From Candidatus Acidiferrum typicum (GTDB taxonomy: Bacteria > Acidobacteriota > Terriglobia > Acidiferrales > UBA7541): a stretch of DNA of 56,340 nucleotides. The notes under the pieces are model-generated. The model saw nothing but the letters and a program-made list of their open reading frames with translations, did not search any database and was not told the origin of the DNA. A program made the translations under genes and the position numbers. The stretch covers positions 1 through 56,340 of the forward strand of contig JAOAPV010000120.1 in NCBI GenBank assembly GCA_025463055.1, given 5' to 3'. This document shows, piece after piece, positions 26,989 to 34,568 of the stretch; position 1 is the first letter of the stretch, and each line of letters begins with the position of its first letter.

Positions 26989-27228
26989 ATGAACACGTAC
27001 AACGTCACACTGAGCTATGAGGATCGCAAGGGAAGTACGGAAGGGCGCACGATCAAAGTGGATGCGTCGAGTATTGCGGGAGCGATTGGAAAAGCGACCC
27101 GAGAGTTTGTGAAGAGCTTGGACCGTAAGCAGCGATTTGATATGAACAAAGGACTGAAAGTTGAGGCTGTCCGGGATACAACGGAGAAGGCTGGGGCACC
27201 CGACACGGCCTCCGAGGCGAACGCCTGA
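26989..27228 (+). CDS. Small hypothetical cytosolic protein
   Basis: 79 aa preceded by GGGAGACCGATA. An antiparallel beta start (NTYNVTLSYEDRKGSTEGRTIKVDA) is followed by a helix (SIAGAIGKATREFVKSL) and a disordered Ala/Glu-rich tail. This beta-beta-alpha layout is typical of small adaptor or phage-type proteins, but I cannot name a family. A weak promoter (TTCAAC, 16 bp, TATTAA at 26922-26949) lies upstream. Confidence 0.55.
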   Translation: MNTYNVTLSYEDRKGSTEGRTIKVDASSIAGAIGKATREFVKSLDRKQRFDMNKGLKVEAVRDTTEKAGAPDTASEANA

Positions 27229-27532
27229 GAGACCGACGTCGACCAGTCGTCGTTGTTCCTTGCGCTGCCGAAAGCCTCATTCGCAGAAGCTAACCTGCGC
27301 CCTTGTTCTTCGTGGTGACCACTGGCACGCCATTACCGGCGTGCTTCACTGCCAAAGAACACCCGCGACGATAACCCATAGCACCCAGCCTGAAGCGAAA
27401 CTCTTTCCTGAGGTCTCATTGCAGGGGCGTTTTCCTACCTGCCCTAATACACACAAGAGCATGCGAGAGGCTCGAAATTTCAAGTAGAGCCTCGCTCGCA
27501 TTTAGGGACAAAGGTGAGAAGAAAAGAATCGC
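27229..27532. other. Intergenic stretch without a convincing gene
   Basis: About 300 bp between the 79-aa gene and the ArsR promoter. The only structure seen is a 7-bp stem GCACGCC/GGCGTGC near 27327-27348 with no T-run. Open frames here lack ribosome sites and coding bias. Confidence 0.5.
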
Positions 27533-27565
27533 TTGACATATTCCCATATCGGAATGTATCATTCC
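27533..27565 (+). promoter_or_regulatory. ArsR promoter overlapped by palindromic operator-like sites
   Basis: A consensus -35 TTGACA (27533-27538) and a -10 TATCAT (27557-27562, 18-bp spacer) precede the gene. The -10 is covered by a perfect inverted repeat GGAATG-TAT-CATTCC (27551-27565). Its left arm also forms an inverted repeat with ATTCC at 27541-27545. The predicted start is at or within 1-2 bases of ATG 27569, so the mRNA may be leaderless. Confidence 0.65.
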
Positions 27566-27568
27566 TCC

Positions 27569-27901
27569 ATGGCAAGAGCCGCTACCACTTCTGACGCCTT
27601 CAATGCCGTGGCGGAACCTCGCCGCCGCGACATCCTGAACTATCTGGCGCTCCAGGAGCGCCCCGTAGGCGACATTGTGGCGAGTTTGGGATTGGAGCAG
27701 CCTTCCGTTTCCAAGCACCTGCGCGTCTTAAAGGATGTGGGGCTTGTCCGTGCGCGGCGCGAAGGACGACATATCCTTTATGGAATCAACGCGGAGGCCA
27801 TTCGGCCGTTGCACGAGTGGACCAGCACCTTCGAGCGTCTGTGGCGGAATCAATTGCAGCGCGTGAAGGAACGTGCCGAAGAGAAGATGAAGAAAGTTTG
27901 A
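27569..27901 (+). CDS. ArsR-family winged-helix repressor (SdpR-like, non-metal)
   Basis: 110-aa DNA-binding protein. The winged helix (about residues 10-90) contains EPRRRDILNYLALQERPVGDIV and the recognition helix EQPSVSKHLRVLKDVGLV, followed by the wing REGRHILYGI. No metal-binding cysteines (no ELCVCDL motif) are present, and the C-terminal helix ends Lys/Glu-rich. Such non-metal ArsR proteins often sit upstream of an SRPBCC gene, as here, and repress their own operon. ATG 27569 was preferred to the TTG at 27533 because the latter is the -35 box. Confidence 0.9.
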   Translation: MARAATTSDAFNAVAEPRRRDILNYLALQERPVGDIVASLGLEQPSVSKHLRVLKDVGLVRARREGRHILYGINAEAIRPLHEWTSTFERLWRNQLQRVKERAEEKMKKV

Positions 27902-27934
27902 TTTCACTCGAATTCTTAATTCTAAGGAGGAACG

Positions 27935-28411
27935 ATGATTTCGACAGCACCCGCAATTGAAAAGATGACACTGAGTATTACGGAGGAAATCCATGTCCAG
28001 GCGCCGCTCGATGTGACATTTGAGACCCTGCTGGAGCAACTGGGCCCGTTCAGCGAGACGATGGAAGGGCAGTCCATGAACATGAAAATCGAGGCGTGGC
28101 CGGGCGGAAGGTGGTACCGCGATCTGGGCGATGGGAACGGCCACTTCTGGGGAAACGTCCAGGCTATCAAGCGGCCGACTTTATTGGAGATCACCGGCCC
28201 ATTGTTCATGTCGTATGCGGTCGTCTCGAATGTGCAATACAGACTGAGCGAAGTGCCCGGCGGAACGTTGATCAAATTTCATCACACGGCGCTTGGACTG
28301 ATTGAGGATCAGCATCGAGAAGGAGTCGGGAAGGGCTGGGGTCATATTCACGCCAACCTGCGGAAGCGAGCTGAAGCAGCGGGGCGTGGTGGGAGAGCGG
28401 CGGCCCGCTGA
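27935..28411 (+). CDS. SRPBCC (AHSA1/START-fold) domain protein
   Basis: 158 aa with TAAGGAGGAACG before the ATG. The helix-grip fold can be followed: IHVQAPLDVTFETLLEQLGP, then MKIEAWPGGRWYRDLGDGNGHFWGNVQAI, ITGPL, and a long C-terminal helix. AHSA1-like proteins bind hydrophobic ligands or act as co-chaperones; the ligand is unknown. It starts 33 bp after arsR and is almost certainly in its operon. Confidence 0.85.
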   Translation: MISTAPAIEKMTLSITEEIHVQAPLDVTFETLLEQLGPFSETMEGQSMNMKIEAWPGGRWYRDLGDGNGHFWGNVQAIKRPTLLEITGPLFMSYAVVSNVQYRLSEVPGGTLIKFHHTALGLIEDQHREGVGKGWGHIHANLRKRAEAAGRGGRAAAR

Positions 28412-28520
28412 ATTCGAGTGCAGTAAACGCTGAGCACTCAGAAGAGTTTCGCGCTAGAAACGGCGCGGAAATAGTGGAATTGCAAGAGGGTCTTAACTAT
28501 ACGGCAGGAGGAGAACGACG

Positions 28521-29060
28521 ATGTCACTCGCACAATCGATGTTAGCGGAGTTTGAAGCACAAGCGCCGATCACTCGAAAATTCCTGGAACGTTTGCCCGA
28601 GGATCGGTTGACTTGGAAGCCGCACGAGAAATCGATGTCAGCCGGGCAACTGGCTTTGCATATCGCCCGCGTGCCCGGCGGCAGCGTCCGGTTCGTGCAG
28701 CAGAACCCGGCGCAAGCGCCCAACTTCAATAATGTGCCGCAACCCTCAAGCGTGGGAGAAATTCTCGGTGCGTTCGACGAGAGTATTGCCACGGTCAGAA
28801 CCGTGTTGCCGCAGTTCAGCGACGCCACGATGCAAGAAACCTGGCGGATGGTGCAGGGCGATCAAGATGTGCTGACCATTCCGCGGGCGCAGTTCCTGAG
28901 AGACATCATGCTCAGCCATTGGTTTCAGCATCGAGGCCAGCTCAGCGTGTACCTCCGTCTACTCAACGTGGCCGTGCCGGCAAGCTGGGGGCCCAGCGGT
29001 GACGAGCAGCCTGTTTTTCTGCAGAAGAGGCAATCCGCCAGTACTGCACCGGCGGCTTGA
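28521..29060 (+). CDS. DinB-family (YfiT-like) four-helix bundle protein
   Basis: 179 aa with GGCAGGAGGAG before the ATG. The DinB/DUF664 pattern is visible: an N-terminal helix around LAEFEAQAPITRKFLERLPED, the LTWKPHEKSMSAGQLALHIARV segment with a metal-site histidine, and the C-terminal SHWFQHRGQLSVYLRLLNVAVP, whose H-x3-H pair completes a three-histidine metal site. These proteins are thiol-transferase or stress-induced relatives. It is third in the ArsR group. Confidence 0.85.
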   Translation: MSLAQSMLAEFEAQAPITRKFLERLPEDRLTWKPHEKSMSAGQLALHIARVPGGSVRFVQQNPAQAPNFNNVPQPSSVGEILGAFDESIATVRTVLPQFSDATMQETWRMVQGDQDVLTIPRAQFLRDIMLSHWFQHRGQLSVYLRLLNVAVPASWGPSGDEQPVFLQKRQSASTAPAA

Positions 29061-29108
29061 CGAGCCCAAGTGCCAGCATAAATGGAAGATGGGGCGAAGG
29101 ATGAACCT

Positions 29109-29216
29109 ATGTGTCCGGCATGCATAGCAACATTAGCGATGATTGTCGCCGGGGCCACCTCGACCGGCGGAGTGGCCACGCTTTTGGTGCATAAGTTTCG
29201 CGTCAAGAGGGCGTGA
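29109..29216 (+). CDS. 35-aa small membrane protein
   Basis: The sequence runs from ATG 29109, with AAGGA about 9 bases upstream, to TGA. It starts MCPACIATLAMIVAGATSTGG: a CxxC pair directly before a roughly 20-residue hydrophobic helix, ending with a basic tail (HKFRVKRA). It is embedded between dinB and the DUF899 gene in the same direction with tight spacing, which supports it being real. Function unknown. Confidence 0.55.
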   Translation: MCPACIATLAMIVAGATSTGGVATLLVHKFRVKRA

Positions 29217-29271
29217 AGGAAACGACCGAAGTACGCAAAGTGAAGGAGCTTCGAATAAAGGAGAAGGCGTC

Positions 29272-30051
29272 ATGAGCAAGAGCACAGTAGCAAATCCCAA
29301 GGTAGTTTCTCGAGCAGAGTGGGTTGCAGCGCGCAAGGAGTTGCTGGCTAAAGAGAAAAGTCTGACGCGGCAGCGCGATGCGGTGAGTGCGGAGCGACGG
29401 CAATTGCCGTGGGTGAAAGTCGACAAGAACTATGTTTTCGATGCGCGGGGCGGCAAGAAAACGCTGGCGGATCTGTTCGAGGGCAGAAGCCAATTGATTG
29501 TGTATCACTTCATGTTTGGCCCCGATTGGAAGGAAGGCTGCCCGAGCTGTTCCTTCAATATGGATCATACGGACGGGGCGCTGGTGCACCTTGCGCAACG
29601 CGATGTATCGTTCGCCGCGATTTCTCGGGCTACGCTGCCGCAAATTGAAGCATTCAAGAAGCGTATGGGTTGGAAATTTGAATGGGTGTCGTCAAACGCG
29701 AACGACTTCAACCGGGACTATCACGTGTCGTTCACCAAGGAGGAGAAGGCGAGCGGCAAGATGTACTTCAACTATGAAATTCAGGCGTTCCCGAGCGAGG
29801 AAGGCCCGGGAATCAGCATGTTCTACAAGGATAAGGCGGGAAACATCTTCCACACGTATTCGGCTTACGTTCGCGGCACGGAGATGACCATGAACACGTA
29901 CAACTATCTCGATTATGTACCGAAGGGCCGGGACGAAGGCGGGTTGCCGTTAACGATGGCCTGGATTCGGCACCACGACCGGTACTCGGATGGCAAGTTG
30001 GCCGACAAAGATATGCCGTACTGGCCGGCCACCGCTGCGTCCGCGTCCTGA
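29272..30051 (+). CDS. DUF899 thioredoxin-like fold protein
   Basis: 259 aa. The family signature is clear: LPWVKVDKNYVFDARGGKKTLADLF, YHFMFGPDWKEGCPSCSF with a CPSC motif at the peroxiredoxin/thioredoxin active-site position, and the C-terminal YNYLDYVPKGRDE. These are probable redox proteins without an established substrate. I chose ATG 29272 (MSKSTVANP) preceded by AAAGGAGAAGG; the open frame upstream overlaps the 35-aa gene and is not used. It is last in the ArsR group. Confidence 0.88.
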   Translation: MSKSTVANPKVVSRAEWVAARKELLAKEKSLTRQRDAVSAERRQLPWVKVDKNYVFDARGGKKTLADLFEGRSQLIVYHFMFGPDWKEGCPSCSFNMDHTDGALVHLAQRDVSFAAISRATLPQIEAFKKRMGWKFEWVSSNANDFNRDYHVSFTKEEKASGKMYFNYEIQAFPSEEGPGISMFYKDKAGNIFHTYSAYVRGTEMTMNTYNYLDYVPKGRDEGGLPLTMAWIRHHDRYSDGKLADKDMPYWPATAASAS

Positions 30052-30086
30052 TACTGTGAGCGCAAAACAAAAACTTGATCACAATA

Positions 30087-30123
30087 CAAAAACGGCGCGA
30101 GCCTCGTAAGTGGCTCGCGCCGT
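30087..30123 (-). terminator. Intrinsic terminator (minus strand) between convergent genes
   Basis: A 12-bp stem ACGGCGCGAGCC/GGCTCGCGCCGT (30092-30123) is followed on the minus strand by TTTTTG. It lies 22 bp after the stop of the minus-strand gene at 30146. On the plus strand only GGCTTTCT follows, so it may also weakly terminate the DUF899 group. Confidence 0.75.
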
Positions 30124-30145
30124 GGCTTTCTACTTTGGGCACTAC

Positions 30146-30586
30146 TTACTTGACGTTCACGGCGACGACGATCTGCTCTCTCGTTACTGGACCCTGGGCC
30201 ACTTCGACATCCTTGGGGGCCTTTGGCACCGAGTAGCGGAGGCTGCGACCGATGGATGACAGGCGGAGCTCGGCGATTGTAGAGCGGTTGCCGCGATTTT
30301 CGATAATCAGCATGCTCTGATCGCTTTTTGTTTCGTTCGCGACCGCGGCGGTGATGACCTGGTAGCCGTTGGGACCCTTGAGAGTAATCTGCGAGGGTGA
30401 GGCGAGCGACCGCATTTCAAACGTGTAATCGCCAGCGGGCAATGTGGCGCTCTGCCAGCGGACTTCGTGGGAGAGGGTGAAGCTGCCTTTGCAGACTAGC
30501 TGGGCAGAGGCGGGGATTGCGCTTGCGCAGACGGCTACCAGCGCGACGGCTGCGATTACCAGCATACGATTCCGAAGTGATTTCAT
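30146..30586 (-). CDS. Small secreted protein of unknown function
   Basis: 146 aa with a signal peptide (about 1-29, ending ASAQL), a single Cys, and a compact beta-sandwich-like mature part: FTLSHEVRWQSATLPAGDYTFEM, SQITLKGPNGYQVI, SMLIIENRGN. The 'LPAGDYTFE.' phrase is common in acidobacterial secreted proteins of about this size, an impression from memory. AAGGAGGTCCCC precedes the ATG, an excellent ribosome site suggesting high expression. Confidence 0.75.
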   Translation of the reverse strand: MKSLRNRMLVIAAVALVAVCASAIPASAQLVCKGSFTLSHEVRWQSATLPAGDYTFEMRSLASPSQITLKGPNGYQVITAAVANETKSDQSMLIIENRGNRSTIAELRLSSIGRSLRYSVPKAPKDVEVAQGPVTREQIVVAVNVK

Positions 30587-30802
30587 GGGGACCTCCTTGC
30601 GAAGACTTTAAATTTCGTTGCGGCCTTTGGGTCTTGATCTTGGCCGCACTCTAGTAGAGGATGCACCCGGTTGACCATGCTGGAGAGGGAGCGGATTTAT
30701 CAGTGAATAAAACGCAAGGAGCTGACAGGTAACGAGATAACCGCCCCGCGCACGATGAGTCAGATGAAGTTTCGTTGCGATTCCCGGCGATATCTATCCA
30801 AA

Positions 30803-30844
30803 CAGATAGGAGGCGCTATCCCCTCGGATAGCGCCTCCTATCTG
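30803..30844. terminator. Perfect 19-bp stem-loop downstream of the degenerate receiver gene
   Basis: 19 bp of perfect complementarity (left arm starts CAGATAGGAGGCGC) with a 4-base loop, 34 bp beyond the stop at 30878 on the minus strand. Only TTT follows on that strand. It could be a terminator or an mRNA-stabilising hairpin. Confidence 0.5.
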
Positions 30845-30877
30845 CGTCTGAAGAGAGGATTTGCTGGAGCGATTTCG

Positions 30878-31306
30878 TTACACGGCGGCGGAAGCGACGC
30901 GCGCCTTTGTGGGAGCTATGAAGCCGGAACGCTCGTGGTCTTCACGTCGAGCTCGGACGATAGCCCAGAGGACATCCGTCGGCTGGCAAGGCGAGGCGAT
31001 TAGATCAAAGGCTCCGTTATGGAGAGCGTCGAGGTACTCGTCCCAATCGGCCAAGCGCGAGGTTACGACAACCCTGGCGTGATGGTGAGAGGCGCGCGTG
31101 GCGGCTACCACGTCTCGATAGTTGCCGTCGGAGAGTCGGCGGTCGCAAAAGATCAAGGAGACATTTTGCGTCTGCAGAGCTTCCTGGCATTCGCTGAGCC
31201 GGGATGCGCAAATGGTCTCATGGCCCTCTTTGCGAAGGATTTCATTCAGGGCGCGGCGATTCTCTAATTCCGATGACACTATGAGAATTTGCGGAGTGGC
31301 TTCCAT
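30878..31306 (-). CDS. Receiver-only response regulator with degenerate site
   Basis: 142 aa, a single CheY-like domain with no output domain. The phosphoacceptor D55 (IFCDRRLSDG) and the T/S switch residue (VVTS) are present. The conserved lysine before proline on beta-5 is replaced (LIASPC, Ser105), and the acidic pair at the top of the pocket is SSE rather than DD. Phosphorylation may be impaired or slow. No histidine kinase is adjacent. Confidence 0.75.
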   Translation of the reverse strand: MEATPQILIVSSELENRRALNEILRKEGHETICASRLSECQEALQTQNVSLIFCDRRLSDGNYRDVVAATRASHHHARVVVTSRLADWDEYLDALHNGAFDLIASPCQPTDVLWAIVRARREDHERSGFIAPTKARVASAAV

Positions 31307-31534
31307 TAGGCCTCCGAGGCTTACGTTTGCGCAAGAGCGCCGTGTGGGTGGAGATTAGGAATGCCTCCCGAGACCGTGTTGCTGCGAAGCGTTAAGGGCT
31401 CGGGCCCACATCCGACGCAAGGAGCGACGCTAAACTTCCGAGTAGACATTTCCCATCCGTAGAGGCCCTGATGGGAGGTGGGGAATTGCTGTACGTGGCC
31501 TTAGATCGGAGCAATGCCTGCTACATAGCCGATT

Positions 31535-32362
31535 CTATTTGTGTCTGAGGAGCTCGAGAATTGCGAGGGCTGCGAATTCCGAGCCGCGAACTAAGTAGCG
31601 ATGCCAGAGGCGGCGAGGTTCTTGGGCTAGGCGAAACAGCCATTCGAGACCGTGGTCGCCCATCCACGGGGGAGCGCTTCGCACTCTACCGGCGTGAAAG
31701 TCAAAGGCGGCGCCCACACCCACGAGAACAGGCGCGGAGAGAAGATCCTGGTGATCGCGCATCCAGCGCTCTTGCTTGGGAGTGCCAAGGCCGACCCAAA
31801 CGATATCGGGATTTGAGTCGTTAATCGTCGAGCAGATTTCGCGGTCCTCGTCGGAGGACAGATTGCGATATGGCGGGCTGAACGTGCCGGCGATGTCCTG
31901 GGTGGGGAATTGACGGGCGAATTTATGGGCGAGGGTGTCTGCGACGCCGAGTGCGCCGCCGTAGAGAAAATGACGATATCGAGCGGAGCTTGTTTCCTGC
32001 CAAAAGCGGAGCATTAGCTCTGGGCCGTACACGCGGCGGGGGAGATGGAAGCCGTGGCGGCGGCCTAACCAGACTAGAGGCATGCCATCCGGCACGACGA
32101 GACTGGCTGACGCGAGCGCGGCGCGCAGCTGCGGATCGTGCCTCGCTTCGGTGACGCCGTGCATTCCGGTGACTGCGATGTAGCGGCAGGAGTCGCGGCG
32201 GACAATCCAATCTTGCATTTGCGTAATAACGCCGGGGATTTGGACCGCGTCGACGCGGGTGCCAAGCACGCAAAACGCATCAGATGGGCGCGAGCAGGCG
32301 GCGGTATTTCGGGCATCGGATTGGCTGCTCATGCCGACAGCTCGGGTACGAGTGAGGCGCAT
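31535..32362 (-). CDS. WecG/TagA/CpsF-family glycosyltransferase (GT26)
   Basis: 275-aa transferase that adds a sugar, typically N-acetylmannosamine-type, to a lipid-linked intermediate. Signatures: VVPDGMPLVWLGRR (catalytic Asp region), FLYGG, VWVGLGTPKQERWM, and GVGAAFDFHAG. It is the last gene of the exopolysaccharide cluster. Start is ATG 32362 or ATG 32332; neither has a good ribosome site. Its head (VLGTRVDAVQIPGV to SCRY) is repeated at about 90% DNA identity in a truncated copy 2.2 kb upstream in the same cluster. Confidence 0.9.
   Translation of the reverse strand: MRLTRTRAVGMSSQSDARNTAACSRPSDAFCVLGTRVDAVQIPGVITQMQDWIVRRDSCRYIAVTGMHGVTEARHDPQLRAALASASLVVPDGMPLVWLGRRHGFHLPRRVYGPELMLRFWQETSSARYRHFLYGGALGVADTLAHKFARQFPTQDIAGTFSPPYRNLSSDEDREICSTINDSNPDIVWVGLGTPKQERWMRDHQDLLSAPVLVGVGAAFDFHAGRVRSAPPWMGDHGLEWLFRLAQEPRRLWHRYLVRGSEFAALAILELLRHK
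32181..32271 (-). repeat. Direct repeat copy A (inside intact wecG-like gene)
   Basis: 91 bp matching 34441-34531 with 9 mismatches counted by eye. Both copies are in the same orientation and reading frame. Confidence 0.9.
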
Positions 32363-32389
32363 TGATCAACGTGCATAGCGGGAGCCACG

Positions 32390-33202
32390 TCAGAATGCGC
32401 TTGAAAGGCGGTCGAGAATCTCGGGACGTACAGCCAACAGATTCTGACCGACAAAGGATTCATCTCTCTCAGGGTCATAATCGACCTTCACGAATGTTTT
32501 CGGAAAAATTTTGAATACGGTATAAGAGTAGCCTTCCAGGAACTCCAGGAAATCTTTCAGCAGGTGGCGAGCGAGCGCGTGAGCGGGACCATGCTCGAAC
32601 TGGATTGCCTGGATTATGCCGGCCCGCAAACTGGAGGAGAGGCCTTGAAGCACATCCATTTCCATCCCCTCTACATCCAATTTGAGAAATGCGATTTCAC
32701 GCATGCCGCGCTGCGAAATGTATTCATCGCCAGGGATGACCGAGACTGTGATTTTTTCTTTCCGAAAGCCATCGTTCAAGCTGTAGCAACTCGAACGATC
32801 CGAGGAATCGGGATAGAAAAAGAAATCAATTGGGCCAGCTTTCGATGCGAGACCAAAACGGTTTAGCGTGGCTTTGGTATCTGGCCCGAGGCGTTGTTTC
32901 AGCTTGTCAAACGTTTGTGGAACAACCTCGAAACAGTGGAGACGGCTGGCATCCACGACGTCCAAGGCCATTGAGGCCCACTGACCTTCATTTGCGCCCA
33001 CGTCTAGAACCTCGCCGTTGACTGCGCTTGCGATCGTGTGGACGGCACGCGCTTCGCCATTGTAGCGCGCATGCCAGTTTTGTTCGTTGTTGTAGGCCCT
33101 TAAGTATTTTTCCGCGCCATCAGCCACGTATCTTACGATTCGGCTATTGCGTCGAGCCGCGATCATGGATTTGAGGCGAGATTTGAGAGCGTAGGTTTCC
33201 AT
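32390..33202 (-). CDS. FkbM-family SAM-dependent methyltransferase
   Basis: 270 aa. The SAM loop reads VLDVGANEGQWASMA (about residues 67-81), and FLKLDVEGMEMDVLQGL is the FkbM signature near residue 175. Such enzymes O-methylate sugars or other hydroxyls. It starts 2 bp after the stop of the GT2 gene, so the two act as a unit, probably methylating the sugar added by that transferase. The GT2-FkbM pair is bracketed by the two wecG-head repeats. Confidence 0.88.
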   Translation of the reverse strand: METYALKSRLKSMIAARRNSRIVRYVADGAEKYLRAYNNEQNWHARYNGEARAVHTIASAVNGEVLDVGANEGQWASMALDVVDASRLHCFEVVPQTFDKLKQRLGPDTKATLNRFGLASKAGPIDFFFYPDSSDRSSCYSLNDGFRKEKITVSVIPGDEYISQRGMREIAFLKLDVEGMEMDVLQGLSSSLRAGIIQAIQFEHGPAHALARHLLKDFLEFLEGYSYTVFKIFPKTFVKVDYDPERDESFVGQNLLAVRPEILDRLSSAF

Positions 33203-33204
33203 GT

Positions 33205-34377
33205 CTATTTCGCACTGCTCTTAGAGATGATGCTGGCCGTACGCGGATATGTGCTTCCCTTCATACTTCGCAGAACTGCTCCATACCTGCGCCGCATCCA
33301 ACGAAGGCGATCCAGGATACGGCCCAATTTTATTTTGGCGGTGCTTTGGCCGTAGACGAACTCGATAGATCTCCTAAACAGCCAGTCCGGCATCGCGCTC
33401 GACATCTTCCAATAGCAGCGGTACATGGCCGACATGGCCTGATAGCGAGGACTGTTTATACCGAGGCGGTAGAGAGTCCTAGAGGAGGGGTCACCGGCGA
33501 AGCGCGCGTGTGCGTACTCCAGCATTGACGGAGTACGCTGAGCTGGGATCAAGTCGGTTCTCGATGCTGCTTGAGCGGCGACGTAGTTACGCCAGACATC
33601 CCAGACCTGATTGTCATTAAACATGATTCGTTGTACGTCGGCAGTGCCGAAGTGATTCCTGCCGAGGTTATTGGCTCCGTGGATTCTGTACTCGCCTAAA
33701 ATTCGATCCACCGACAAGATTGGGGTCATAAGAGGGGCGAGGATCTGCACAGCGGTATCTGCGCAAGTTCTTAAAGTTATTGGAATGGGGAAAACCAAGT
33801 CGGCAATTGTGCGATGGAGCGCCATGCCAGAGCTCGGGGGCAAGCCAGATAAGGCCCTAGGTCCCTTTAGGTTGAACGCGCCGCCCTGCCAACCGGAAGG
33901 GAGCTGTGAAAGCAAAGGAATCTCTCCTAGAGGCTTCCTGAGTTTGTCGACACGCATCATTCGGTGTATAGCGAACCCTGCATCGGGATTGGACACGAAC
34001 GCCTCGACCAACGATTCGAGTTTTTCAGGGCGGAAAACGTCGTCCGCATCCATCAAGCAGATGATTTCTCCCCGGCTCTTTCGAAATGCCGAATTCAGTG
34101 CGCTGGATTGGCCCTCATTCGCCTGGTATATCGCCGTAATTCTAGGATTGACCGACTGCAAGGATTGTAAAACCTTCCGAGAGCGGTCAGTAGATCCATC
34201 GTCGGAGACTATAACTTCGTAGTTTTCGTAGGTCTGCTGCAGCACGCTCCCAATTGCTTCCATGAGGAATGATCCATAGTTGTAGTTGGACACCAAAACC
34301 GACACCAGCGGACGTCGAGACAGAGGGCTCAACGGTACCGGCTTAAAGAACGGAGTATGCTGTTGTGTGCCTTTCAC
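33205..34377 (-). CDS. Family 2 glycosyltransferase
   Basis: 390 aa, GT-A fold. The nucleotide-sugar site begins VSVLVSNYNYGSFLMEAIGSVLQQTYENYEV, VSDDGSTD supplies the first Asp pair, and CLMDADDVFRPEKL is the DXD-like motif. The C-terminal 130 residues carry no recognised domain. It starts at GTG 34377, overlapping the stop codon of the truncated wecG head (GTGA), so it is translationally coupled to that fragment. The added sugar is unknown. Confidence 0.88.
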   Translation of the reverse strand: MKGTQQHTPFFKPVPLSPLSRRPLVSVLVSNYNYGSFLMEAIGSVLQQTYENYEVIVSDDGSTDRSRKVLQSLQSVNPRITAIYQANEGQSSALNSAFRKSRGEIICLMDADDVFRPEKLESLVEAFVSNPDAGFAIHRMMRVDKLRKPLGEIPLLSQLPSGWQGGAFNLKGPRALSGLPPSSGMALHRTIADLVFPIPITLRTCADTAVQILAPLMTPILSVDRILGEYRIHGANNLGRNHFGTADVQRIMFNDNQVWDVWRNYVAAQAASRTDLIPAQRTPSMLEYAHARFAGDPSSRTLYRLGINSPRYQAMSAMYRCYWKMSSAMPDWLFRRSIEFVYGQSTAKIKLGRILDRLRWMRRRYGAVLRSMKGSTYPRTASIISKSSAK

Positions 34378-34568
34378 ATGCTGTCCTGTTCGATGGCGCC
34401 CTTCAAGGTTGCGGTGTACTTTTCTGCAGGCGCGCCAACATAGCGGCAGGAGTCGCGGCGCGCGATCCAGTCTTGTATTTGCGCGATTACGCCGGGGATT
34501 TGGACCGCGTCGACGCGGGTGCCGAGCACGCGGTATTGAGCGGTTGGATTTGACCCAGCGGCAGTCAT
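34374..34568 (-). pseudogene. Truncated wecG head fused to a short unrelated tail
   Basis: 64 codons. Residues 14-43 (VLGTRVDAVQIPGVIAQ to RDSCRY) match the N-terminus of the intact wecG-like gene. The sequence then switches to an unrelated 20-residue tail and stops, losing all catalytic motifs. It keeps ATGA overlap with the upstream methyltransferase stop and GTGA overlap with the GT2 start, so it still couples translation across the junction. It is probably a recombination scar. Confidence 0.8.
34441..34531 (-). repeat. Direct repeat copy B (in truncated wecG head)
   Basis: 91-bp partner of the repeat at 32181-32271. Similarity ends abruptly at 34441, the junction with the unrelated tail. 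Confidence 0.9.

Noticed and set aside
30755-31003. 82-codon plus-strand frame across the 19-bp hairpin
   Set aside because: It reads through a perfect inverted repeat and is antisense to the receiver gene.
31440-31534. Weak stem (CCCATC/GATGGG) after the last exopolysaccharide gene
   Set aside because: Short stem, 12-base loop and no T-run; not a credible terminator.
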